Assembly: GCA_903813345.2 (NCBI GenBank)
Contig: CAIIXF020000006.1
Location: 5,045,096-5,060,507, forward strand
DNA from: Owenia fusiformis
Taxonomy: Eukaryota > Annelida > Polychaeta > Sabellida > Oweniidae
DNA length: 15,412 nucleotides
Direction of reading: 5' to 3'
Positions 8,441 to 15,412 of the stretch are shown piece after piece. The notes under the pieces are model-generated. The model was not told the origin of the DNA. It did no database searches and saw only the letters and a program-made list of their open reading frames with translations. The position numbers were made by a program, and so were the translations under genes. Within the stretch, counting starts at the first letter, position 1; every line of letters starts with the position of its first letter.

Positions 8441-8471
8441 GGGTGCCCCAAATTTGAAAAATGGGGCACCC
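8441..8471 (+). repeat. Strong inverted repeat in unit F
   Basis: GGGTGCCCCA (8441-8450) pairs perfectly with TGGGGCACCC (8462-8471), leaving an 11-base A+T-rich loop. It is the most G+C-rich stem in the window. Its role is unknown. Confidence 0.6.
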
Positions 8472-8501
8472 CAGTGGGGCAAAATTTGAAAACTGTGTAT
8501 C

Positions 8502-9160
8502 CGATCCCAATTCTGAGCAGATATAAAGAATAGAAGCCCCTGATTCCAAATATGCTTTCGGTTTTGGAATCCGACCTCTGAGTGACCTTGAAAAGGTCAA
8601 CAAGTTCAAAAATCAAAATCGCTCAAATTGATTCCAAATTGGTACCATTGTATTACACTGTACTCGGATAGAGTAAATTAGGTCACCATTTTGACCTTGA
8701 CCTTTGACATTGACCTTCAAATGACCTCAAAGTTGAAAACTAGGATTTTCATTCCAATTCTTTGCAAGTATGAAGTATGGATGTCCCTGATTCTAAATAT
8801 GCTTGTGGTTTTGGAATTTGACCTCCGGGTGACCTTGAAAAGGTCAAAAAGGTTAAATTGCTAAAATTGCTCAAATTGATTCGAAATTGGTACCATTGTA
8901 TTACACTGTACTAAACTAGAGTAAATTAGGTCAACATTTTGACCTTGACCTTTGACCTTCACCGTAAAATGACGTAAAACTTATTTCTTGTTTTACCTGT
9001 TCAAGGAGCCACTGTAGTTATTTTTTGCATGCCTTACTCTTCCCATTTAACATATCTCTAGGGTTTATAATTTGGGTGATTTTCATTCCAATTCTTTGCA
9101 AGTATGAAGTATGGATGTCCCTGATTCTAAATATGCTTTCGGTTTTGGAATTCGACCTCT
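8502..9160 (+). repeat. Three diverged internal repeats of unit F
   Basis: The motif TGATTCTAAATATGCTT with GGTTTTGGAAT occurs at 8541, 8788 and 9122 (spacings 247 and 334). GGTACCATTGTATTACACTG occurs at 8641 and 8889 (spacing 248). The third copy breaks off at about 9160, and the remaining bases lead to the 3' end. Central tandem repeats are a known feature of some non-autonomous Helentron-like families. Confidence 0.62.
8940..8958 (-). promoter_or_regulatory. DR0/DR1-type nuclear-receptor motif in unit F
   Basis: Three TGACCT sites at 8940, 8946 and 8953 form, on the minus strand, a perfect AGGTCA-A-AGGTCA plus a directly abutting third site. A diverged counterpart lies at 8692-8709. Binding is not shown. 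Confidence 0.35.
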
Positions 9161-9205
9161 GCGTTGCACCGAATTTGCTGCTGCGGCGAGGAACGGCATT
9201 CTACG

Positions 9206-9237
9206 AAATCGCCCCCGTGGCGATTTTAAATGTCTAG
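9206..9237 (+). repeat. 3' terminal hairpin and CTAG of unit F
   Basis: AAATCGCC (9206-9213) pairs with GGCGATTT (9219-9226) around a five-base loop. TAAATGT then leads to CTAG (9234-9237) and TTATTATTC. The stem sequence is unrelated to that of the main family, while its position and the CTAG plus TTATT context are the same. Confidence 0.68.
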
Positions 9238-9250
9238 TTATTATTCTTAT

Positions 9251-9333
9251 TAGACTCCAGATGTAAATCTGGAGTCTATTGTTTTCGTCAGTATTCTTAT
9301 TCTTCTTATTATTCTTTATTCTTTATTATTCTT
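9251..9333 (+). repeat. 5' hairpin module of unit G
   Basis: The same stem (9251-9262 with 9267-9278) has a one-base-longer loop, GTAA. It is separated from the CTAG of the unrelated unit F only by TTATTATTCTTAT, so this is where the 5' end of the main family abuts a foreign element. Confidence 0.63.
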
Positions 9334-9917
9334 TCCCAGTTTTCTCGATAACCATAAGGCTTCCAATAAAGATCATTATTCAGTCAATTTATGTCCAGTA
9401 TCTAGTTCCTCGGAAATTGGGTCAAATTTTTATCTAGGTCAAAGGTCAAGAACTAGATCAAATCCAGTACTTTGTCACTTTTTTCGATTTTCTCGGTCGT
9501 CCTTCAATATTTTCGATCCGGGTTTTTTTCATTGTGTTCCTCATAAAAAAGTAGAAAAGCTAGGGTCGATTTAGTTTTTTGGTATCTCAAACCGATTTCG
9601 AGATATCAGTGTCCGAAAACGAGGTCCAAAAAAAAGTTCTCCGAATCCAATGTCAAGGATATCAGTCTTATAGGAAATTTTCTCAGGATTCCGAATCTGA
9701 AAACCAAATTTCGATCTGACTTCCGGTTCAGAAGTTATGGCGTTTTGAAAATTCAAAAATCGCTAAATTTGGTGCCCCATGTTAATTCAATGGGAAAAAA
9801 TTTTTTTTTGAAGTGTAAAATACGAGATATAGACTAAGCACAGCTAAACATAATGGAAGCCCATAAAAGAAAGGGACCTCATAACCTTCTTTTCATAAAA
9901 ATTTGGACACCAAAATG
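9334..9917 (+). repeat. Alpha module, unit G
   Basis: A 584-bp copy with a DR1 at 9436-9448. The third half-site is mutated to AGATCA. The end (GGAAGCCCAT onward, about 9856-9900) matches the start of the window, supporting the pairing of G with A. Confidence 0.65.
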
Positions 9918-10673
9918 CCTAGGTCAAAATCTAGGTCAAATTCAAAGTTTTTCCTTATTTTTGCGATTCTGACACTACACTTTAATTATATTCTTTGAAA
10001 TTTTGAATACATGTAGCCAAGACTGTGCTAATAGGGTTAGCCTTTTGCCGTCAGAAAGTATTTTGACCCACTTTTGAGATATGGTGTCCGAAAAGTAGGT
10101 CAAAATAAAAATTGCTCCAAATTTAACGTATAAGTTATGAATTAAGACTAAAATTTTCTCAGGAATCCGAATCTGCAAACCAAATTTCAATCCAACTCCC
10201 GGTCCGTAAGTTATGACGTTTTGAAAGCTCAAAAATCGCTAAATTTGGTGACCCATGTTATGTCAATGGGAAAAAACGATTTTTTTGAAGTGTAAAATTC
10301 GAGATATAGACTAAGTACAGCTTAAAATAATGAAAGCCTATGAAAGAAGGGGACCTCAAAGGCTACCTAACTTCAAAATTTGGACACCAAAATCCCTAGG
10401 TCACAATCTAGGTCAAATTCATAGTTTTTCCTTATTTTTGCGATTCTGACACTATATTTAAATGATTTGCTTCAAAATTTTGTATACAGGTAGGAAAAAG
10501 TGTGCTTATAGTGTACGCATTTTGCCGTCAAAAAGTATTTCGACCAACTTTTGAGATATGGTGTCCGAAAAGTAGGTCAAAATAAAAAATTCTCCAAATT
10601 TAACATATGAGTTATGAATTAAGGGTAGAATTTTCTCAGGAATCCGAGGCTGCAAACCAAATTTCGATCCGAC
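9918..10673 (+). repeat. Beta monomers of unit G, second one truncated
   Basis: Monomers start at 9918 and 10395 (period 477). The second stops at about 10673, within GATCCGACT, and runs directly into the polypyrimidine tract, so gamma and linker are deleted. Confidence 0.67.
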
Positions 10674-10885
10674 TACCTTTCCTTCGTATCCTCTCCTTCC
10701 TATCCTTCCTATCCTTCCTATTCTATTCCTTCTTCCTATTCTATTCTATTATTCTTTCCTATTCTATCCTATTGTTCCTTCCTATTCTAGCCTATCCTTC
10801 CTTCCTTTTTCATCCATCCATCCATCTTTTTCTGGATGACTCAGCTTATTTTGGATGACTCGGCTTATTCTGGATAACTCGGCTA
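10674..10885 (+). repeat. Polypyrimidine tract and three 19-bp repeats, unit G
   Basis: The tract is shorter at its 5' side, because the deletion that removed gamma also took its start. The repeats start at 10829, 10848 and 10867. Confidence 0.66.
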
Positions 10886-10908
10886 AAAAAAGTCTAGATC
10901 TGGAGTCT

Positions 10909-10941
10909 GAAATTGAACTTCGTTCAATTTCCAAAGTCTAG
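10909..10941 (+). repeat. 3' terminal hairpin and CTAG of unit G
   Basis: A perfect ten-base stem (10909-10918 with 10922-10931), loop TTC, spacer CAAAGT (the first C lies at the stem edge), and CTAG at 10938-10941 followed by TTATTC. Confidence 0.75.
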
Positions 10942-10963
10942 TTATTCTTATTCTTATTATTCT

Positions 10964-11548
10964 AACCCAGTTTTCTCAATAACCATAAGGTTTTCAGTAA
11001 AGTCAGTCATTTGGTCAATTTAGGTCCAGAATCTAGTTCCTCGGAAATTGGGTCAAATTTTTATCTAGGTCAGAGGTCAAGAACTAGGTCAAATCCAGTA
11101 CTTTGTCACTTTTTTCGATTTTCTCGGTCGTCCTTCAATATTTTCGATCCGGGTTTTTTTCATTGTGTTCCTTATAAAAAAGTAGGAAACCTAGGGTCGA
11201 TTTAGTTTTTTGATATCTCAAACCGATTTCGAGATATCAGTGTCCGAAAACGAGGTCCAAAAAAAAGTTCTTCGAATCAAATATCCAGGATATTAGTCTT
11301 ATGGAAAATTTTCTCAGGATTCCGAATCTGAAAACCAAATTTGAATCAGACTTCCGGTTAGGAAGTTATGGCGTTTTGAAAGCTCAAAAATCGCTAGATT
11401 TGGTGCCCATGTTAAGTCAATGGGAAAAAAAGATTTTTTTGAAGTGAAGAATATGAAATATAGACTGAGTTCAGCTAAATATAATGAAAGCTTTTAAAAG
11501 AATGGGACCTCAAAATCCATCTAGCTTTAAAATTTGGACATCAAAATG
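10964..11548 (+). repeat. Alpha module, unit H
   Basis: A copy of about 585 bp. The DR1 at 11067-11079 keeps both AGGTCA half-sites, but its one-base spacer is G instead of A. It shares AATTTGAATCAGACTT with unit B. Confidence 0.65.
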
Positions 11549-12450
11549 CCTAGGTCAGAATCTAGGTCAAATTCAAAGTTTTTCCTTATTTTTGCGATTC
11601 TGACACTACAGATGATTTATATTCTTCGAAATTTTGTATACATGTAGCCAAGAGTGTGCTCATAGTGTTAGCCTTTTGCCGTCAGAAAGTATTTTGCCCC
11701 ACTTTTGAGATATGGTGTCCGAAAAGTAGGTCAAAATAAAAAATTCTCCAAATTTGACGTTTGAGTTGTGAATTAAGTATAGAATTTTATTGGGAATCCG
11801 AATCTGCAAACCAAATTTCAATCCGACTTCTGGTTCGGAAGTTATGACATTTTGAAAGCTCAAAAATCGCTAAATTTGGTCCCCCATGTTATGTCAATGG
11901 GAAAAAAGATTTTTTTGAAGTGTAAAATACAAGATATAGACTAATTACAGCTTAAAATAATGAAAGCCTATGAAAGAAGGGAAGCTCGAAGGCTACCTAA
12001 CTTCAAAATTTGGACACCAAAATCCCTAGGTCAAAATCTAGGTCAAATTCATAGTTTATCCTTATTTTTGCCATTCTGACACTACACTTTAATTATATTC
12101 CTCGAAATTGTGTATACATGTAGCCAAGAGTGTGCTCATAGCGTTAGCCTTTTGCCGTCAGAAAGTATTTTGACCCTATTTTGAGATATGGTGTCCGAAA
12201 AGTAGGTCAAAATAAAAAGTTCTCCAAATTTAATGTTTGAGTTATGAATTAAGAATAGAATTTTCTCAGAAATCCGAATCTTCAAAATAAATTTCAATCC
12301 GACTTCCGGTTCCAAAGTTATGGCGTGTCCGAAAAGTAGGTCAAAATAAAAATTCGCCAAATTTAACGAATGGGTTATGAATTAGGGGTAGAATTTTGTC
12401 AGGAATCCGAGTCTGTAAATTAAATTTCGATCCGACTTCCAGTTCGGAAG
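11549..12450 (+). repeat. Beta monomers and gamma repeat, unit H
   Basis: Monomers start at 11549 and 12025. The last monomer and the gamma follow the usual plan, and variants in the first monomer match unit B. Confidence 0.67.
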
Positions 12451-12537
12451 TTATGGCGTTTTGAAATTTCAAGAAAAATCGATCTGATGGTATCCTGATA
12501 GAAAGTCAAGAGTAGAGAAGAAAATGTTGAAAAATGC

Positions 12538-12784
12538 ATCCATCCTTCCTTTCTGATCCTATCCTATCCTTCCTATCTACCCTTGCTTCGTATCCTCTCC
12601 TTCCTATCCTTCCTATTCTATCCCTTCTTCCTATTCTATTCTATCCTTCTTTCCTATTCTATCCTATCGTTCCTTCCTATTCTATCCTATCCTTCCTTCC
12701 TTTTTCATCCATCCATCCATCAATCTTTTGCTGGATGACTTAGCTTATTTTGGATGACTTGGCTTATTCTGGATGACTCGGCTA
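12538..12784 (+). repeat. Polypyrimidine tract and three 19-bp repeats, unit H
   Basis: The tract spans about 12538-12727. The repeats start at 12728, 12747 and 12766; the first is altered to TGACTTA. Confidence 0.66.
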
Positions 12785-12808
12785 AAAAAAAGTCTAGATC
12801 TGGAGTCT

Positions 12809-12840
12809 GAAATTGAACTCGTTCAATTTCCAAAATCTAG
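12809..12840 (+). repeat. 3' terminal hairpin and CTAG of unit H
   Basis: The ten-base stem (12809-12818 with 12821-12830) closes a two-base loop TC, as in units B and I. CTAG is at 12837-12840, followed by TTATTG. Confidence 0.75.
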
Positions 12841-12850
12841 TTATTGTTCT

Positions 12851-13336
12851 ACCCACGTTTTTTCCTTAACTAGAAGACATTGAGTCAAGTCCTGTATATG
12901 GTCAATTTAGGTCCAGGATCTAGTTTCTCGGAAATTGGGTCAATTTTTTATCTAGGTCAAAGGTCAAGAACTAGGTCAAATCCAGTACTTTGTCACTTTT
13001 TTTGATTTTCTCGGTCGTCCTTCAATATTTTCGATCCAGGTTTTTTTCATTGTGTTCCTCATAAAAAAGTAGGAAAGCTAGGGTCGATTTAGTTTTTTGA
13101 TATCTCGAACCTATTTCGAGATATCAGTGTCCGAAAACGAGGTCCAAAAAAAAGTTCTCCGAATCCAATGTCCAGGATATCAGTCTTATAGGAATTTGTC
13201 TCAGGATTCCGAATCTGAAAACCAAATTGAAATCCGACTTCCGGTTCAGGAGTTATGACGTTTTGAAAGTTCGAGAAAAATCGATCTGATGGTACCCTTA
13301 TAGAATGTCAAGAAAGGTGAAAAAAAATTGAAAAAA
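12851..13336 (+). repeat. Alpha-prime module, unit I
   Basis: It has the same leader as unit E (TAACTAGAAGACATTGAGTC at about 12867). The DR1 is at 12954-12966. The palindrome at 13098-13126 has the longer 12-base stem, again as in E. Confidence 0.6.
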
Positions 13337-13440
13337 TACCAGTCCAGTCCATTTTCAGGTCCAAGTCCAGGTCCAGTCAAGGTCCAATTCCAGTGTTTGA
13401 CCAGGGCCAAGTCAAGTCTAGGTCTAAATCCAGTCCAGGG
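13337..13440 (+). repeat. GTCCA-rich minisatellite, unit I
   Basis: GTCCA and CAGGTCCAAGTC motifs repeat irregularly. This is the counterpart of the region in unit E but lacks the internal pyrimidine tract and the 190-bp duplication. Confidence 0.6.
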
Positions 13441-14355
13441 CCTAGGTCAAAATCTAGGTCAAATACAAAGTTTTTCCTTATTTTTGCGATTCTGACACTA
13501 AATTCAATAATATTCTTCGAAATTGTGTATACATGTAGCCAAGAGTGTGCTTATAGTGTTAGCCTTTTGCCGTCATAAAGTATTTTGACCCACTTTTGAG
13601 ATATGGTGTCCGAAAAGTAGGTCAAAATAAAAAGTTCTCCAAATTTAACGTATGAGTTATGCATTAGGGGTAGAATTTTGTCAGGAATCCGAATCTGTAA
13701 ACCAAATTTCGATCCGACTTCCGTTTCGGAAGTTATGTCGTTTTAAAAGCTCAAAAATAGCTAAATTTGGTGCCCTTGTTAAGTCAATGGGAAAAAAAGA
13801 TTTTTTTGAAGTGAAAAATACGAAATATAGACTGATTTCAGCTTAATTTAATGAAAGCCTTTAAAAGAAGGGGACCTCAAAAGCCATCTAGCTTCAAAAT
13901 TTGGGCACCAAAATACCTAGGTCAAAATCTAGGTCAAATCCAAAGGTTTTCCTTATTTTTGCGATTCTGACACTACACTTTAATTATATTCCTCGAAATT
14001 GTGTCTACATGTAGCCAAGAGTGTGCTAATAGCGTCAGCCTTTTGCCGTCAGGAAGTATTTTGACCCACTTTTGAGATATGGTGTCCGAAAAGTAGGTCA
14101 AAATAAAAAGTTCTCCAAATTTAACGCTTGAGTTATGAAGTAGGGGTAGAATTTTCTCAGAAATCCGAATCTTAAAACCAAATTACGATCCGACCCCTGG
14201 TTCCGAAGTTATGGCGTGTCCGAAAAGTAGGTCAAAATAAGAATTCACCAAATTTAACATATGAGTTATGAAATAGGGGTAGAATTTTGTCAGGAATCTG
14301 AATCTACAAATCAAATTTCGATCCCACTTTCAGTTCGGAAGTTATGGCGTTTTGA
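13441..14355 (+). repeat. Beta monomers and gamma repeat, unit I
   Basis: Monomers start at 13441 and 13916 (period 475), followed by gamma with the start GTGTCCGAAAAGTAGGTC at about 14217. Unit E, its sister by alpha type, has only one monomer. Confidence 0.67.
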
Positions 14356-14427
14356 AATTTTGGAAAACTCGATCTGATGGTATCCTGATAGAAAGTCAAG
14401 AGTAGAGAAGAAAATATTGAAAAATTC

Positions 14428-14661
14428 ATCCATCCTTCCTATCTGATCCTATCCTATCCTTCCTATCTATCCTTCCTTCGTATCTTTTCCTTCCTATCCT
14501 ATCCTTTTTTCCTATTCTATTCTATCCTATCCTTCTTTCTTATTCAATCCTATCGTTCCTTCCTATTCTATCCTATCCTACCTTCCTAATTATCCATCCA
14601 TCTTTTTCTGGATGACTCAGCTTATTCTGGATGACTCGGCTTATTCTTGATGACTCGGCTA
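14428..14661 (+). repeat. Polypyrimidine tract and three 19-bp repeats, unit I
   Basis: The tract spans about 14428-14604. The repeats start at 14605 (with TGACTCA), 14624 and 14643. Confidence 0.66.
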
Positions 14662-14682
14662 AAAAGGTCTGAATCTGGAGTC

Positions 14683-14715
14683 TGAAATTGAACTCGTTCA
14701 ATTTCCAAAGTCTAG
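14683..14715 (+). repeat. 3' terminal hairpin and CTAG of unit I, array edge
   Basis: The same stem with loop TC, spacer CAAAGT and CTAG at 14712-14715. The following TTATATTTC is the start of non-repeated flank, so this copy shows where the element ends without a neighbouring unit to confuse the boundary. Confidence 0.75.
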
Positions 14716-15068
14716 TTATATTTCTACTAGCCTTTTTCAATCATCTATAGATATAACTCCTGACTTTGAATATCTCTCACCATTATGAAATTGTTATACT
14801 TCATCATGATGTGCCCCACTTAATTATGTCTTTCAGCAAAACTGTCGAATATTCTCCAAAGTCACTCCACCACGCGAGGATGCCTTGTTCAATTTTACCC
14901 AGCATGACTCGGTGGCAGTGACGTACATCGTCACATGCATTGATAATGCATCGTGTGCGGCATTGCTTTCCATGTAATCGGAGAAAAAGAAATCTTGGAC
15001 AGTTAAAGCGTAGCTGGTTTACAATCTGAACCTCTGTGTACATAAAAATGAGGCTATTCCACTAGTAC
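14716..15068. other. Non-repeated flank of the array
   Basis: No alpha, beta, pyrimidine or terminal motif of the array occurs here, and base composition is less A+T-biased around 14860-14960. The only open frame with an ATG is on the minus strand (14804-15043). I see no RNA gene. It may be the original host sequence at the array insertion site. Confidence 0.55.
14804..15043 (-). CDS. Unrecognised 79-residue open frame in the flank
   Basis: The frame starts at ATG (complement of 15041-15043) and ends in TGA (complement of 14804-14806). The upstream frame is closed by a stop at 15062-15064. The protein has four cysteines and two histidines within about residues 18-45 (HGKQCRTRC, then a CDDVRHCH stretch) and a WWSDFGEY segment; the spacing does not match a zinc-binding family I know. 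It is the only sizeable ATG-started frame outside repeats and has ordinary composition, so it could be an exon or a transposon remnant. Chance is also plausible at this length. Confidence 0.2.
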   Translation of the reverse strand: MYTEVQIVNQLRFNCPRFLFLRLHGKQCRTRCIINACDDVRHCHRVMLGKIEQGILAWWSDFGEYSTVLLKDIIKWGTS

Positions 15069-15412
15069 TAGAGGTGTGCACTGTTGGCAAATCACTTAAT
15101 CGATCAACAAAGTATTTTAATCGATTAATCATTCTAACATAAATGATGGAGATTTGACATAATTTCCTGAGAATTTTCCAATTCTTTAATAGTAAGCGAT
15201 AATTCATTCGTTTTGATTGCATACCTCTATTGAACACAAAAACAACAAACTAAAGGTAAGTGTAGGGTAATAAGCTTGTTTGGCAGTTTGAGTTTTAAGC
15301 TTGGCATGTCAATCTGACAAATTAGGTCTCAATCAGTCAGTGATGTCATGTAAGCTTACTCACGGCAGGATATTGAAGATTATCTTTTTGAGAATCGGTT
15401 AATTGAGTATTA
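15069..15412 (+). mobile_element. Possible 5' end of a hAT-like transposon, running off the window
   Basis: TAGAGGTGTGCACTG at 15069 is followed by repeated ATCGAT/TCGATTAATC motifs (15099-15129), a combination typical of hAT ends. The preceding eight bases, ACTAGTAC (15061-15068), could be the target-site duplication. The other end is not in the window, so this cannot be confirmed. A perfect splice-donor consensus, AAG|GTAAGT (15253-15261), lies 185 bases in, which would fit a 5' leader intron of a transposase transcript, but no transposase frame is visible. Confidence 0.45.

Larger units (their letters stand above)
8177..9237 (+). mobile_element. Unit F, unrelated element with the same type of 3' end
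   Basis: The body does not match the alpha or beta modules and lacks the polypyrimidine tract and the 19-bp repeats. It begins with TTATTATTATTATTCC, directly after the CTAG of unit E, and ends with a different perfect hairpin (stem 9206-9213 with 9219-9226, five-base loop) eleven bases before the end of CTAG at 9234-9237, again followed by TTATTATT. It holds three diverged internal repeats and runs of TGACCT. The terminal grammar suggests a second non-autonomous Helentron-like family. I see no coding sequence in it. Confidence 0.62.
9238..10941 (+). mobile_element. Unit G, copy with an internal deletion
   Basis: The unit has a 5' hairpin with a slightly longer loop (9251-9278), an alpha module from 9334, a first beta at 9918 and a second beta from 10395. 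At about 10673 the second beta breaks off in GATCCGACT and continues directly in the polypyrimidine tract, so the end of beta, the gamma repeat and the linker are missing. Three 19-bp repeats (10829-10885) and the 3' hairpin with CTAG at 10938-10941 follow. The variants in the second beta match unit A. Confidence 0.7.
10942..12840 (+). mobile_element. Unit H, full-length copy without 5' hairpin
   Basis: The unit starts with TTATTCTT and alpha from 10964, followed by beta monomers at 11549 and 12025 (period 476), gamma, a linker, a polypyrimidine tract and three 19-bp repeats (12728-12784). It ends with a hairpin having a two-base loop and CTAG at 12837-12840. Shared variants (TTTTGCCCCAC near 11693, AATCAGACTT in alpha, CTAATTACAGC near 11940) tie it to unit B. 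Confidence 0.7.
1..14715 (+). repeat. Head-to-tail array of Helitron/Helentron-like non-autonomous elements
   Basis: Nine units follow one another in the same orientation with almost no other DNA between them. Eight belong to one family and one (8177-9237) is unrelated in its body. Every unit ends in a small perfect hairpin, a spacer of 6-7 bases and CTAG followed by T-rich sequence, and the array stops exactly at such an end at 14715. This is seen in the sequence. Assignment to Helitron/Helentron-like elements rests on the known 3' hairpin plus CTRR end and T-rich target of that group. No Rep or helicase reading frame is visible. An ordinary satellite that merely arose from such an element is the main alternative. 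The 5' edge of the array lies outside the window. Confidence 0.75.
12841..14715 (+). mobile_element. Unit I, last copy; defines the 3' edge of the array
   Basis: It has the variant alpha leader of unit E and GTCCA-rich DNA (about 13337-13440), then beta monomers at 13441 and 13916 (period 475), gamma, a polypyrimidine tract, three 19-bp repeats (14605-14661) and the 3' hairpin with CTAG at 14712-14715. The next bases, TTATATTTCTACTAGCC, have no counterpart elsewhere in the window, so repeat homology ends at the CTAG. Confidence 0.72.

Noticed and set aside
8177-9237. Unit F as part of the main family
   Set aside because: It shares only the terminal grammar and AGGTCA-type motifs with it; alpha, beta, pyrimidine and 19-bp modules are all absent.
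1-14715. CRISPR array or bacterial repeat locus
   Set aside because: Units are 1.4-2 kb, contain nested repeats and microsatellites, and lack short repeat and unique spacer alternation or any nearby cas-like frame.
1-14715. LTR retrotransposon or LINE array
   Set aside because: No reverse transcriptase frame, primer-binding site, TG...CA long terminal repeats or poly-A tail pattern was found at unit boundaries.
14826-14836. Possible splice acceptor (TGTCTTTCAG) on the + strand in the flank
   Set aside because: A short match with no open frame following it on that strand; expected by chance.
15019-15237. A 72-codon minus-strand frame at the right end
   Set aside because: It reads through the hAT-like terminal repeat at 15069 and has no recognisable motif.

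Overview
The window contains no gene that can be supported. It is eukaryotic repeat DNA: about 14.7 kb of a head-to-tail array of A+T-rich elements, all in the same (+) orientation, followed by about 0.7 kb of apparently non-repeated DNA in which another transposon begins. The repeat types (Helitron/Helentron-like ends with TTA microsatellites, and hAT-like ends) suggest an animal genome, perhaps a marine invertebrate. That is an inference and the species cannot be read from this sequence.

Layout: eight copies of one element family (A partial, then B, C, D, E, G, H, I) plus one copy of an unrelated element (F) lie end to end. Their 3' ends are at 1413 (A), 3456 (B), 4874 (C), 6344 (D), 8176 (E), 9237 (F), 10941 (G), 12840 (H) and 14715 (I). 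Each end has the same grammar: a short perfect hairpin, about 6-7 bases, then CTAG, then a T-rich stretch (usually TTATT) from which the next copy starts. This matches the known 3' end of Helitron-type rolling-circle elements (hairpin near a CTRR end, T-rich target). Four junction hairpins (before B twice, before D, before G) contain AGACTCCAGAT, whose inverted copy lies just before each main-family 3' hairpin, like the subterminal inverted repeats of Helentrons and HINE/DINE-type non-autonomous elements. No Rep/helicase coding sequence is visible, so all copies would be non-autonomous.

Internal plan of the main family: (i) optional 5' hairpin and TTA/TTC microsatellite; (ii) an alpha module of about 584 bp; (iii) one or two beta monomers with a 476-bp period, the last carrying a partial repeat with a 132-134-bp period; (iv) a polypyrimidine tract of about 160-200 bp; (v) two or three 19-bp repeats with core GGATGACTC; (vi) the 3' hairpin and CTAG. 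Shared diagnostic variants pair A with G, B with H, C with D and E with I, so the array has a higher-order pattern A-B-C-D-E-(F)-G-H-I, as if a block had been duplicated with or without the C-D pair.

Secondary events: a 242-bp fragment with one hAT-like end lies inside the polypyrimidine tract of E (7727-7968). A second hAT-like 5' end starts at 15069 beside a possible 8-bp target site. The alpha modules all carry a direct repeat of AGGTCA spaced by one base (the nuclear-receptor DR1 motif), and so does the unrelated element F. The open reading frames in the array are by-products of repeated sequence, mostly on the antisense strand, and are not reported as genes.
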